Of a DNA stretch of 25,998 nucleotides, positions 15,511 to 25,100 are shown one piece after another (the first letter of the stretch is position 1; each line of letters starts with the position of its first letter). This stretch comes from Planctomycetaceae bacterium (GTDB taxonomy: Bacteria > Planctomycetota > Planctomycetia > Planctomycetales > Planctomycetaceae): positions 1-25,998 of the forward strand of contig CANHVD010000009.1 in NCBI GenBank assembly GCA_947463775.1. Direction: 5' to 3'. The position numbers and the translations under genes are program-made. The notes under the pieces are model-generated. The model did no database searches. It saw only the letters and a program-made list of their open reading frames with translations, and had not been told where the DNA came from.

Positions 15511-16308
15511 GTGTCCGTACAGCCAGTGTTCAGCGAAGATGTCCGAACGATCGATGAGCTTGTCAATTTCGCTCTGAGTGAAGTGAGCGAAGAATTGGCA
15601 TGGCAGGCCGTTTCGGTTCTTCACAGGCGAGGAACAGCCGAAGTACTTCAGTACGCGAAGCGACTTTCGACCAGCCCTTGTAATCGTGAACGCAGGCTCG
15701 GGGCGGATATTCTGGGACAGCTTGGTGTACCCGACAGAACGTTCCCAATCGAATGCGCCGCGATCCTGCGTGGGATGTTGGATACAGAGCAAGACACAGC
15801 GGTATTATCCTCTATCCTGATTGCCGTGTCGTTTCAGAACTGTGCCGATGCCATCCCGTTGGCGGTCCGGTTCTCAAGTCATTCGAGTGCGAATGTTCGA
15901 CATGCTGTAGTGCTTGTGCTCGCCACAGAAGAGTGTCCCACTGCGGTGACTTGCCTTGTTCGCATGAGCCGAGATACCAACAACAACGTCAGAGACTGGG
16001 CCACTTTTGCTCTTGGAACGCTGTTTGATGCAGATACGCCGGAGATTCGCGATGCTCTTTTTGATCGAGTTGCCGATCCTCATGACGACACCCGCAGTGA
16101 AGCACTGGTCGGTTTAGCTCGTCGCAGCGATCCCAGAGTCACTGACGGGTTGAAAACGGAATTGGCGTCCGACTGAGTTGGCTCGCTGGCCGTAGAGGCA
16201 GCCGAAGCAATCGCTTCAGCGGAACTCCGTCAGCAATTATTGAATCTACAGAACTGGTGCGATGTCGATCAGGATTTGCTGGCACGGGCAATCGCGGCCT
16301 GCGGATGA
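15511..16308 (+). pseudogene. HEAT-repeat protein gene with in-frame TGA near its 3' end
   Basis: Starting at a GTG with GGAG 8 nt upstream, the frame codes for 221 residues of repeated helical pairs (HEAT/PBS-lyase type; for example SANVRHAVVLVLAT and NNNVRDWATFALGTL) up to a TGA at 16174-16176. The same frame then stays open for 43 more codons to a second TGA at 16306-16308. Those codons read as a further HEAT helix (LAVEAAEAIASAELRQQLL). A short terminator hairpin overlaps the second stop. The simplest reading is a nonsense change, perhaps CGA to TGA, in a once longer gene; read-through or a sequencing error are alternatives. The 221-residue form may still fold. HEAT proteins are scaffolds; no partner is evident. 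Confidence 0.65.
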
Positions 16309-16323
16309 GGCCTTCCTGTTTTT
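16296..16323 (+). terminator. Intrinsic terminator at the end of the HEAT gene
   Basis: GGCCT (16296-16300) pairs with AGGCC (16308-16312) across a 7-nt loop and is followed by TTCCTGTTTTT. The stem is short but the T-rich tail is good. The hairpin overlaps the second in-frame TGA (16306-16308). It lies just before the convergent end of the ABC-F gene at 16333. Confidence 0.5.
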
Positions 16324-16332
16324 GATGCGATG

Positions 16333-18261
16333 TTACGGGCCGTTTTCGAGCTCTTCCCATCGGAGAAAACAGTGCTCCAGTTTTGCACCAACACTGGCCA
16401 GCTCCGCGGTCACTTTCGCGATCTTATCGCCGCCGCTCTGATAAAAACCGGAAGTCGCCATTTCCTTCTCAAGCTCTTTCTGGCGTTTCTCCAGAGAAGC
16501 GATCAGTTCCGGTAACTGGTCCAGTTCACGCTGCTCCTTAAAATTCAGGCGGCGTGTTTTGGCGACGGCTGAAGTCGTTGCAGAAGAGCTTACCTGTTCC
16601 GCAGGTTTAGCAACACTGCTGCCAGCGACCGGCGCATTCGCGTCGACGGCGTTCTCACGCTGCTCCTTGATCCGAATCCAGTCATCATAACCGCCATCGT
16701 ATTCGCCCAGCACACCGTTACCTTCAAACACGATCGTGCTGGTAACCACGTTGTTCAGGAACGCTCGATCGTGGCTGACCAGCAGCACCGTCCCCGGGAA
16801 CGCCGGCAGCATGTCTTCCAGCAGTTCCAGAGTCTCGGCATCCAGATCGTTTGTGGGTTCGTCGAGCACCAAAATGTTGGCAGGCTTCGACATCATCTTG
16901 GCCAGCAACAGACGATTGCGTTCTCCCCCGCTCAAGAACTGGACCAGCGTTTGTGCTCGTTCAGGTGAGAACAAGAAGTCCTGCAAAAAGCCCATGATGT
17001 GTCGCTTCTGACCATTGATCATCAGGAAGTCGGTCCCGTCACTGATGTTTTCACGAGCTGATCTGGTTTCGTCCAACTGATTTCGCAACTGATCGAAATA
17101 GCCCACAGCTAGATTCGTCCCGAGGCGAACCTTCCCCTGACTTGGTGTCAGTTGTCCCAAAAGAAGCCGCAGCAGCGTTGACTTGCCAGCCCCGTTCGGC
17201 CCCACAATCCCAATCTTGTCGCCGCGAAATACGGTGGTAGAAAAGTTATTGATGACCGGTTCACCGCTGAACGCATGAGTCACCTCTTCCAGACGAGCCA
17301 CCAACGCACCGGATCGCTCGGCCTCCAGGATCTGCATTTTTGCAGTTCCCATTTTCTGCCGACGCTGCTGTCTCTGCTCACGCATCTCTTTCAGTACTCG
17401 AACACGACCTTCGTTGCGTGTTCGGCGAGCTTTCACGCCCTGACGAATCCAGCGTTCTTCTTCCGCCAGTTTCTTGTCGAACTGAGATTGCTCTTCAGCT
17501 TCCGCCGCGAGCAACTGGTCGCGGCGTTTGAGAAATGTCTGATAGTCGCAGGTCCAGTCGAAGACTCGACCACGATCCACTTCGACGATTCTGTTCGCCA
17601 TATCCTGCAGAAACACGCGGTCGTGAGTCACGAAGATCAGCGTGCCCGGGTAGCGCTTCAGAAAGCCCTGCAGCCAGACAATGGAATCTATGTCCAGATG
17701 GTTCGTTGGTTCGTCCAGCAGCAGAATATCGGGCTCACGAATCATCGCCGCCGCCAGGAGAACTCGACGCTTCATCCCGGCCGACAGTGAAGCAAACGGC
17801 ATATCAGCCGGCAGTTGCATTTCCAGCAGCAAATCCTCCAGGCGATCCGCGCCGGACCATTCATCGGCGTCGGCCAGATCCTGGCTGGCTTTTTCATAAG
17901 CCTTGTCTTCAGCTGGAGTCAGTGCGATGCCCTCATGGAGCTTGCGACCTATATTGCGGTAGTCGGCGATTGCTTTTCCCAGCTTGCCAAAGCCCTCGGC
18001 CGCGACTTCGTAGGCAGTGAGATCACCGCCCTGCGGAACCTCCTGATCGAGTCGCGCGATGACGGCTTCGGCCTGCAGGTCGACGGAACCGTCGTCGGGA
18101 CGCAGCAGCCCCGAGATCAGTTTCATCAGCGTTGACTTGCCGGCGCCGTTGCGTCCGACAAGGCCAATGCGTTCCCCTCGCTCGATGTGCAGGGTGATGC
18201 CTTCGAGAAGGTTAGGTTTCGAATATGTAAACGACAGATTATTGAGGCTCAGAAGTGGCAT
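16333..18261 (-). CDS. uup: ABC-F ATPase, Uup type
   Basis: A 642-residue soluble protein with two ABC domains and no membrane segments. Walker A motifs are GRNGAGKS (36-43) and GPNGAGKS (354-361). Signatures are LSAGMKRR (159-166, a less common form) and LSGGERNR (443-450). Walker B segments are LLLDEPTNHLD and LVLDEPTNDLD, and the switch histidines are in VTHDR and VSHDR. A charged linker (about 245-310) joins the domains. The C-terminus (about 570-642) is a coiled-coil region rich in Glu and Lys, as in Uup. ABC-F proteins act on ribosomes; E. coli Uup is also linked to precise transposon excision and branched DNA. Length is close to that of E. coli Uup. The start is ATG without a strong ribosome binding site. 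Confidence 0.92.
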   Translation of the reverse strand: MPLLSLNNLSFTYSKPNLLEGITLHIERGERIGLVGRNGAGKSTLMKLISGLLRPDDGSVDLQAEAVIARLDQEVPQGGDLTAYEVAAEGFGKLGKAIADYRNIGRKLHEGIALTPAEDKAYEKASQDLADADEWSGADRLEDLLLEMQLPADMPFASLSAGMKRRVLLAAAMIREPDILLLDEPTNHLDIDSIVWLQGFLKRYPGTLIFVTHDRVFLQDMANRIVEVDRGRVFDWTCDYQTFLKRRDQLLAAEAEEQSQFDKKLAEEERWIRQGVKARRTRNEGRVRVLKEMREQRQQRRQKMGTAKMQILEAERSGALVARLEEVTHAFSGEPVINNFSTTVFRGDKIGIVGPNGAGKSTLLRLLLGQLTPSQGKVRLGTNLAVGYFDQLRNQLDETRSARENISDGTDFLMINGQKRHIMGFLQDFLFSPERAQTLVQFLSGGERNRLLLAKMMSKPANILVLDEPTNDLDAETLELLEDMLPAFPGTVLLVSHDRAFLNNVVTSTIVFEGNGVLGEYDGGYDDWIRIKEQRENAVDANAPVAGSSVAKPAEQVSSSATTSAVAKTRRLNFKEQRELDQLPELIASLEKRQKELEKEMATSGFYQSGGDKIAKVTAELASVGAKLEHCFLRWEELENGP

Positions 18262-18413
18262 GGGGCGGACTGTAGCCGAAGATCAGAGCCCTGCGAATCC
18301 TGTCGCCCGGGATTATCATCTCAGAAACAACCGGCCTGCTGATTCACGTCGGAATCCGGCATTTGCTAACATTCGGCCGGTTTTGTCTCACCGCATTAAT
18401 CAGGAGCTGCTTT

Positions 18414-18875
18414 ATGAATTCCGTTAAATTCTGGTGTGGACTTGGATTGGGCGTCGCTCTGACGTTTTCCCTGTCTCAGTCTTCCTTATTGACACAGTCT
18501 ACAATTTTCCGATCCGCTCAGGCCGCCGATGAAAAGGCAAAGGAAACTCCGCCAGTGCTCTACGAACTCCGCACCTATATCTCGCCGGAAGGGAAGCTCG
18601 ACGAGTTGAACGCCCGATTCCGTAATCACACGCTGGCCCTGTTCGAAAAACACGGCATGAAGAACATCATGTACTGGCTGCCTGTCGACAAGCCGAACAC
18701 GCTGATCTACGTCATCGCTCACAAGGACAAAGCCGCCGCAGAAGCATCATGGGCTGCGTTCCGCGAAGATCCAGTCTGGAAGAAAGTTGCCGAGGAAACT
18801 CAGAAGAATGGCAAGATCGTGGAGAAAGTCGAATCCGTCTACATGACTGCGACTGATTATTCTCCAATGAAGTAA
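18414..18875 (+). CDS. NIPSNAP family protein with signal peptide
   Basis: A 153-residue protein. The first 37 or so residues form a signal peptide (hydrophobic core about 8-22, SAQAADE around the likely cleavage site). The mature part is one NIPSNAP domain, a ferredoxin-like alpha/beta fold: VLYELRTYISPEGKLDELN, then HTLALFEKHGMKNIMYWLP, then WAAFREDPVWKKV. The molecular function of the family is not established. The ATG is preceded by AGGAG at 7 nt. It is divergent from the ABC-F gene; the 152-bp spacer contains AACCGGCC (18329-18336) inverted to GGCCGGTT (18375-18382), a possible operator or terminator. A strong hairpin follows the gene. Confidence 0.9.
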   Translation: MNSVKFWCGLGLGVALTFSLSQSSLLTQSTIFRSAQAADEKAKETPPVLYELRTYISPEGKLDELNARFRNHTLALFEKHGMKNIMYWLPVDKPNTLIYVIAHKDKAAAEASWAAFREDPVWKKVAEETQKNGKIVEKVESVYMTATDYSPMK

Positions 18876-18897
18876 TTCCTGGTGACACAACGACAAA

Positions 18898-18933
18898 CAG
18901 GTTTCCCGTGCCATGAATTGCACGGGAAACCTG
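18898..18933. terminator. Perfect 14-bp hairpin between convergent genes
   Basis: CAGGTTTCCCGTGC (18898-18911) is the exact reverse complement of 18920-18933, with an 8-nt loop. It lies 22 nt after the NIPSNAP stop and about 120 nt beyond the end of the convergent ABC ATPase gene. It could stop transcription from both sides, although the T-tract on the plus strand is weak. Confidence 0.65.
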
Positions 18934-19051
18934 AGTTTCTGTGATACCGAGAAGTTCTGCGATTCTGGTTAGTGCGCGGCCGCCATTGAGGCATTGAACT
19001 TTATCAACCCCGCGAATATCCGGCCTCGTTTCGTGCCGTGTACAGAACAAA

Positions 19052-19981
19052 CTACTGCACAAGTCCCTTGGTAAGCTGCAGGAACGCAGTCTCCAGGTTG
19101 ACTTCTTCTTCGCGGAATAAAGTGATCCGGAAGCCCGCGTTGACCAGTTCGGTTGGCAGAGCGCTGTAATCTTCGACGGTCGGCTTCATCGTGACTTCCA
19201 GAAGCTGGTCTTTCGTAATGTTCACAGACTCAACTTCGTCCAACTGTTCGAACAGCTTTGCAGCGGCGTCCGTTCGCTCCTTGACGCGAATATTCAGCAT
19301 AATGCGCTGACGAGCTTTCCTCATGACTTCGGCCACGTTGCCGTCAACAATCATGTGGCCCTTTTCGATCATGCCAACGCGAGTACACACATCGGCCAGT
19401 TCCGGCAGGATGTGGCTGCTGACGATGACCGTCTTTTTCAATTCGCCGAGACGCTTAAGCAGATTACGAATCTCGATTCGAGCACGCGGGTCAAGACCGC
19501 TGGCCGGTTCATCCAGCAACAGCACCTGAGGTTCGTGCAGCAATGTCCGTGCGAGTCCGATACGTTGCGTCTGACCGCGAGACAATTCGTTGACCATGGC
19601 ATCCCGCTTGAAGGCCATGTCGACCAGTTCAAGTTTCTCTTCGCAGACTTTGCGGCGACTGGGGCCGTTGATTCGATAGGCAGCCGCGAAGAATTCGAGG
19701 TATTCGATGACGGTCATGTCGTCGTACACACCGAAGAAGTCCGGCATAAATCCCACCAGCCGACGAATCTCCTCCTGATCCGTGTAGATCGATTTGCCGC
19801 AAACGTACGCTTCACCGTGATCCGGATTCAGCAACGTCGCGATCATCCGCATCGTTGTCGTTTTGCCGGATCCGTTCGGACCGATGAATCCAAACACATC
19901 GCCTTCAGCCAGTTTCAGTGTGATATCGTTCGCAGCAATCAGATTGCCGTAACGTTTGGTCAGATTTCGTGTTTCAATCAT
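19052..19981 (-). CDS. ABC transporter ATP-binding protein (ABC-2 type)
   Basis: A 309-residue single ABC domain with a C-terminal extension, as in ATPases of ABC-2 exporters and of gliding- or NatA-type systems. Walker A is GPNGSGKT (34-41), the signature is LSRGQTQR (133-140), Walker B is VLLLDEPASGLDP (153-165) and the switch His is His190 in VSSHILPE. The usual Q-loop glutamine position reads GFMPDFFG, without Gln, which I believe is common in this subfamily. Residues after about 230 form a small regulatory-like domain. The ATG has CAGGTG close upstream. No permease gene adjoins it: the NIPSNAP gene on the opposite strand lies downstream, and a 643-bp spacer lies upstream. The substrate cannot be inferred. 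Confidence 0.92.
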   Translation of the reverse strand: MIETRNLTKRYGNLIAANDITLKLAEGDVFGFIGPNGSGKTTTMRMIATLLNPDHGEAYVCGKSIYTDQEEIRRLVGFMPDFFGVYDDMTVIEYLEFFAAAYRINGPSRRKVCEEKLELVDMAFKRDAMVNELSRGQTQRIGLARTLLHEPQVLLLDEPASGLDPRARIEIRNLLKRLGELKKTVIVSSHILPELADVCTRVGMIEKGHMIVDGNVAEVMRKARQRIMLNIRVKERTDAAAKLFEQLDEVESVNITKDQLLEVTMKPTVEDYSALPTELVNAGFRITLFREEEVNLETAFLQLTKGLVQ

Positions 19982-20624
19982 CGGTACACCTGAGTTCCAT
20001 GGAGTATGGCGGCCACAACAGACCGCGTCCTGACTCCGAGCAGATTACGGGGCTGACGGTCTTACGCCAATCCGCGGTTTTCGTTGGCAGAATGTTGGCT
20101 GCGGGCGGCGATTGCACCCAGATTTCCACGTTTCCGCAAGCAAAAGTAGCGGAATCTCCAGAGAACCACGAAATCCCGAGCCCTGTTATTCCTTGAGGTT
20201 GTTTCAAGTGGAGGTTGCCGCCCCTGCGGATTCAGTATTCCGAGGCATTTGTGGGTCTGACGGGAGTCCGTCCCGGTTTTCGGAGCTATCTCGAGTCTCC
20301 CCCGCGACATTCACGCCACACGGTGCGCTGGCGTCGGCCCGTCCCGCCTCCGCACTGCGTGAATAGCGACCAGGGGGTTCGTGGGAGACCTTAACAGAGG
20401 ATAGCCTCAATCGTGGCCGCGTGAAGAATCTCCGCTGACGCAGGCCGGCATGACCGTACGAACGCTTTTCTTCGGGTCTATCATCCTTCACATGTTTCTG
20501 ACAAACTTGTGACAGGCCGCTCACCACTGTTTTCCGCGAATTGCGTCCAATACGCACAGGTCGCTTGCGACCACGATTCCAGTATCCAGGACCTTCAATT
20601 TCAGGACCTACAGGGAGAGTCAGT
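19982..20624. other. Gene-free divergent spacer (643 bp)
   Basis: I see no convincing protein gene between the divergent ABC ATPase and VWA genes; the open frames present have no recognisable domain and no good ribosome binding site. The centre (20239-20446) has dense inverted repeats, listed separately. Just before the VWA gene, AGGACCT occurs twice (20587-20593 and 20603-20609). Promoters for both flanking genes must lie here or in the neighbouring DNA, but I cannot place them with confidence. Confidence 0.6.
20239..20446. ncRNA. Candidate structured RNA (nested inverted repeats)
   Basis: Several complementary segments are ordered so that they nest. The main domain has outer stem GTCTCCC (20295-20301) with GGGAGAC (20383-20389), middle stem ATTCACGC (20309-20316) with GCGTGAAT (20357-20364), and inner stem GTGCG (20323-20327) with CGCAC (20351-20355). 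A 5' domain has TCCGA (20239-20243) with TCGGA (20280-20284) around GACGG/CCGTC (20259-20272). A 3' hairpin has GGCCGCGT (20415-20422) with ACGC-a-GGCC (20438-20446). A local alternative, ACGCCA/TGGCGT (20313-20334), competes with the inner stem. The strand is unknown. No known RNA family was recognised, and GC-rich sequence can pair by chance, so this is a hypothesis. Confidence 0.3.
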
Positions 20625-22049
20625 ATGAAAAAATTCATGTCATGGAACACAGTCTCGCGTTTGATTCTGGCGACGCTTTGTCTGTTGCCGAGTCTTCGAA
20701 TTGCCGAGGCATCCGAAAAGATCGCTGCGAATGACGACGGTTTGAAGCTGACTCTCAATGCCCGGCCAGCGTACTCGGTACTGAAGGCCGGTGAAAAACA
20801 GACGGCGTGGATGCGAGTTGGCCTGACGGGATTTCATCTCAAGCCGGAAGGCGAACGAGCGCCGATCAATGTGGCGATCGTACTGGACCGATCCGGTTCA
20901 ATGCAGGGCGAGAAGATCGAGAAGGCCCGCGAAGCCGCCATCAATGCTCTCGATCTGCTCAAACCGACCGACATCGTTTCCATCATTGCCTACGACACCG
21001 ACGTCAGTGTTCTCGTCCCCGCAACAAAGCTGACCGACAAGGAACAGGTCGTCGGAGTCATCCGCGGCATCCAGGCCAACGGCAACACAGCTCTCTTTGG
21101 AGGCGTCAGCAAGGGAGCGGCCGAGGTTCGCAAGTTCCTCGATGACAAACATGTGAATCGCATCATTCTGCTGTCCGACGGTCTGGCGAACGTGGGCCCA
21201 TCCTCGCCCGGAGAACTTGGGGATCTGGGAACATCGCTGAAGAAAGAGAATATCAGCGTCTCCACTTTGGGCCTTGGATCAGGATATAACGAAGACCTGA
21301 TGGTGAATCTGGCTGGCAAGAGCGGCGGGAATCATCAGTTCATCGAGAACGCTTCTGAGCTCGCCAGTATCTTTCGTCGCGAATTTGACGAAGCCCTGTC
21401 GGTGGTTGCTCAGGAGATCGATCTGAAGATTGAAATTCCAGAGGGCATTCGACCGGTGCGAGTCCTGGGAAATGCGGCCGACATTAATGGCCAAAGCGTG
21501 GTGACTCGCCTTGCTCAGGTTTACAGCGATCAGCAAAAGCATGTTGTGATCGAAGTCGAAATTCCCGCCTCAATGGCGATTGAAGGAACCGACGGCAATG
21601 ATGGGACAAAGCCCGTGACCCTGGCGAAAGTGGCGGTCACTTATGCCAACATGTGCAATCACAAATCAGAAACACTCGAAGGCAGCGTGGCTGTGGCCTT
21701 CAGCTCTGACGAGGAGAAAGTCAAAGCCAGCCGAGACAACTCGGTCATGGCTGATGTTGTTGCCCTGCTGGCCAATGAACGCAATAAGCTGGCAACGCAG
21801 TTCCTGGATCAAGGCGACATCGAAGCCTGCCGCAGAACACTTCAGGAGAATGCATCCTATCTCAGTGAAAATGGGGCAGAACTTAACGTCGATGCCCTTG
21901 AGATCTTTGCCGAAACCAATCGATCTCAGTTGAAACGTCTGGAAGGCATTACATCAAACGGTGCGCCAGCCGCCGTGTTGTCTCGCAAGATTCAGCGCGA
22001 CAGCCAGTTGAAGGTCGAACAGCAGGCTCCGTCGGCGGTGAAGCCATAA
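20625..22049 (+). CDS. Secreted von Willebrand factor A domain protein
   Basis: A 474-residue protein. The signal peptide is MKK plus a hydrophobic core (about 10-22), with probable cleavage after AEA (27-29), so the mature protein lies outside the cytoplasmic membrane. The VWA domain covers about 80-260. A complete metal-ion adhesion site is visible: DRSGS (88-92, the DxSxS motif), Thr155 in GNTAL and Asp185 in LLSDG. After it comes a beta-rich region (about 270-360) and a helical C-terminal part (about 370-474). The arrangement resembles bacterial YfbK/marine proteobacterial-type VWA proteins that bind ligands through Mg2+. The ATG follows AGGGAGAG at good spacing; earlier in-frame starts lack such a site. 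No partner genes such as MoxR are nearby. Ligand unknown. Confidence 0.9.
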   Translation: MKKFMSWNTVSRLILATLCLLPSLRIAEASEKIAANDDGLKLTLNARPAYSVLKAGEKQTAWMRVGLTGFHLKPEGERAPINVAIVLDRSGSMQGEKIEKAREAAINALDLLKPTDIVSIIAYDTDVSVLVPATKLTDKEQVVGVIRGIQANGNTALFGGVSKGAAEVRKFLDDKHVNRIILLSDGLANVGPSSPGELGDLGTSLKKENISVSTLGLGSGYNEDLMVNLAGKSGGNHQFIENASELASIFRREFDEALSVVAQEIDLKIEIPEGIRPVRVLGNAADINGQSVVTRLAQVYSDQQKHVVIEVEIPASMAIEGTDGNDGTKPVTLAKVAVTYANMCNHKSETLEGSVAVAFSSDEEKVKASRDNSVMADVVALLANERNKLATQFLDQGDIEACRRTLQENASYLSENGAELNVDALEIFAETNRSQLKRLEGITSNGAPAAVLSRKIQRDSQLKVEQQAPSAVKP

Positions 22050-22069
22050 CTGATGACTGCGAATCCACG

Positions 22070-22100
22070 ATCCGCCACCTGGGTGAATCCGGTGGCGGAT
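22070..22100. terminator. Perfect 10-bp hairpin between convergent genes
   Basis: ATCCGCCACC (22070-22079) pairs perfectly with GGTGGCGGAT (22091-22100) over an 11-nt loop. It lies 20 nt after the VWA stop and 32 nt beyond the end of the convergent heme protein gene, a suitable place for a shared terminator. No long T-run follows on either side. Confidence 0.6.
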
Positions 22101-22131
22101 TGGCCTGATATCCTGTGCGGATGATTGTTCT

Positions 22132-25100
22132 CTATTGGGTGACCAACGCTGCTTGTTTCCGAATCTCTGCGTTGGCATGTTCTCTTAGCTTCAGCACCAT
22201 TTCATTCTTCTTCAGTTCAGCGGGCAATTTGGAATTCTCGATCGCCTGCAACGTGAGAAGGATTTTCGCATCATCTCGCAACATGCCTTCCAGCGCCAAC
22301 TTGCGATTATGGTCTGACAAGTAGCCATAAGCACCGATCAGCATCTCAGCGGCTGTCATATCTCGGACATCTGCGAGGCCGCTTACAGCGCCCATTTGCA
22401 GTTCGTCGTTGATCCCCTTCTGCAGATACTTCTCCAGTTGTGGCTTTGCAATGGACCAATCTCGCAGGGCGACCATCCGAAGGGCATCGTAGCGAGTTCC
22501 CGGCGGTACTGATTCATCGTCTGCCATGGTTGACGATTCAATCAGAGCGTGATTCCATGCCGCCAGCAAAGACTGGTCACCTGCAAGGATCGTTTTAAGC
22601 ACCTCATCCGGCCAGTGCCCCGCGAGCGTCAGTCCATTGATCAGTCCGCCGCCGATGACCACCGATTGCCAGTGTTCCAGTGGCTTTTCTGAGGCTGGCA
22701 AACTGGCCCGTAGCACAGCCTTGACGTTCTCGGCATCTGCCGCTTTTCCAACGGCGATGGCAACTCGCCAGATCCACGGAATTCGTCGATACTCCTCCTT
22801 GCTGCCGGACTCTTCTGGAAGTCCCACGGCCATGAGCGGGATAATCTCCGCTGCTTTTTCCAGATTGGCTGCGATCAGTTTTTCTCGATCGGCCGCCGCA
22901 ACATTGTCATCGATTAATCGGGCCGCGATCTCCGCCGCTGTCACTGGTGGCTTTGATGGCTTTTCATCATCGGCAACCATACCTGTAGCGAGCGGTACGC
23001 CGCCGATCTGAACCAGATGCAATGCTCGCAGATCGGCCAAGGCCGCACGAAGATCCCCCGCCGGACGAATCACAAGTTCCGACTCACCTTCCTGAATCAA
23101 TGTCTTACCAAGATACACAAGTTGATAACGACTCCAGGCACCGGTGCTGCCGACGTTCCCTTTGAGCGACGGCTGAACTCCTTCAATCAAAAATCCACTG
23201 CCTGCCGCGTTCGGATCACAGGCCCATTCGCCCCAAACAGCCAGTTCGCGAGCATTCTCGGCCTGAATCCTCCAACGCACGACATCATCTTTGCCATGCC
23301 AATAACCGATGTTCTGGAACGGCGTTTCGAAGGTAATATCGCCGCCGTAGATTTCTGCCTGAGCTGCCTGCAGAGCCACATTGCCGGACGATGGAATCGT
23401 CACAACACCAGGCCTGTTGCCTTCGATGGATTTCGGCGGCTGACGAATTGTCTGTAGCCACGCCCAGAGATTGTTGATGTCCTCTGGAGATGCATTCTGC
23501 TCAAAACCTTCCGGCATCAATGACTTGCCCGTGCTGCGAATCTGTTCAATCTCGGATCGCAATACGGTCTCGCGTTTTCCCTCGGCGGCCAGCAAAGTCA
23601 GATTCGAAGCCGCCTCTTCAGCAATCAGACCTGTCAAACTGCGGCCGTCATTCAACACTGCCACATAGGCTTGATAGCGGGGATCGATGGCCTGATTCGG
23701 ATCGAGCATTGAAATCAACAACGCCTGCACGGGCTTGCCACTGTAAGCGGCGATCTCCGGTCCAACACTGTGGCCAGTTTCCTGCAGTCGATGACAGTTG
23801 GAACAGTGTTTCTGGAAAACTTGACGCCCCAGAATTGGGTCACCGTTGTCGTTAATTCCTGCTGTGTAACGATCAATCGCCGCCTGACGACCGGCCGACG
23901 TTCGTGGCTTAAAGCTCGCGGCGGCCGCAGTGCGCACATCTTCACTCGGATGATCCAGCAAGGCTTGTTGCTGAGCCAAATCCAGTTCCGCCGCCGAGAC
24001 TGTTCCGGCCGCAATTGCAGACAAAAGCTTCTGAGTCCAGCTTGCTCGTGACAGCATCATCGCGATCGCTTCTTTGCGAACTCGTGGCTCATATGTCGCC
24101 CAATCAGACAGCAGGATTTCTGCGACATCTTCGCTGCCATCTTTGCTTAATGCAGCAATAACGGCGGACTGCATCGCTGGTCCACTGCGTGGATTCAAAA
24201 GCTCAATCAGAACATCGGTCTTCGGCATGTTGAACATCCGTCCCTGAGCCAGCAACTTGACGCCGGCGACGCGAACTTTCTCATCCTTCTCTTCATTCTT
24301 TGCGACGGATTCCGCCACCGCAATGGCTAGTGACCAATCGCCCACGATGACGGGGCTGTCTGGTTTCAGCGTCGATTCCGGTCGACCTCGATACGCATCG
24401 ACGAAAGCCGATAACCGCCCCAGAGAGACAGCGGCGGACTCTGTTGTTACGTCAGAAACGGCGACCCGACAAAGGTATGAAAATAATGAGATCAGCGTCT
24501 CTTCATCAGCCAGAGTTGCGGCATTCATCAACAGGCGATTCCAGTTTGCTGTCCCTGCGGAGATCATTGACACTTCTCTAAGCACTGCAGATATGTTCGA
24601 TGATGTGAGTGAACTCTCGATCGCGGAATCCAGATGACTTCCAGTCGTTTCACGTGCCCCAAATGCAGCGAAAGTCTTCGCGGCATCTTCGGCATTCATA
24701 AATCCAGCCGCATACGCAACCTGCACCAGCACCTGAGTATCCGGGTCGGCCGCCAATTCCTGAACCGCTGCAACAAGTTCCGGAGACTTGTTGAACATCG
24801 ACTCACTGACTCGTACTGCGTCACGACGAACATGGGCATCCTGATCATGCAGTGCCAGCTTCACATTCTCAACGGTCACTGTTTTCAGATTCGCCAGGGT
24901 CGCGAGAGCTTGCAGACGCACGGCAGGATGCCTGGATTCGGCACAAAGTCTCTGCAATGCCTGTGTCGCTGCGACATCCTGATTCCATTGAATCAGCTGT
25001 TGCACCAGATCTCGCGTAGTTCCGTTCGGCGTGTCCATGGCCGCTGCGAGTTCAGCGCCACTCTTCGTGTTTGGCGGAACCATTGGTCGCGCAGCAGTCT

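Noticed and set aside
16174..16176. Selenocysteine recoding of the TGA in the HEAT gene
   Set aside because: HEAT scaffolds have no redox site that would use selenocysteine, and I see no convincing SECIS-like hairpin just downstream. A nonsense change or read-through is more plausible.
20204..20758. A 184-codon minus-strand open frame in the divergent spacer
   Set aside because: It overlaps the start and signal peptide of the VWA gene, has no recognisable domain or good ribosome binding site, and its composition is low-complexity and basic. The spacer is better explained by inverted repeats.
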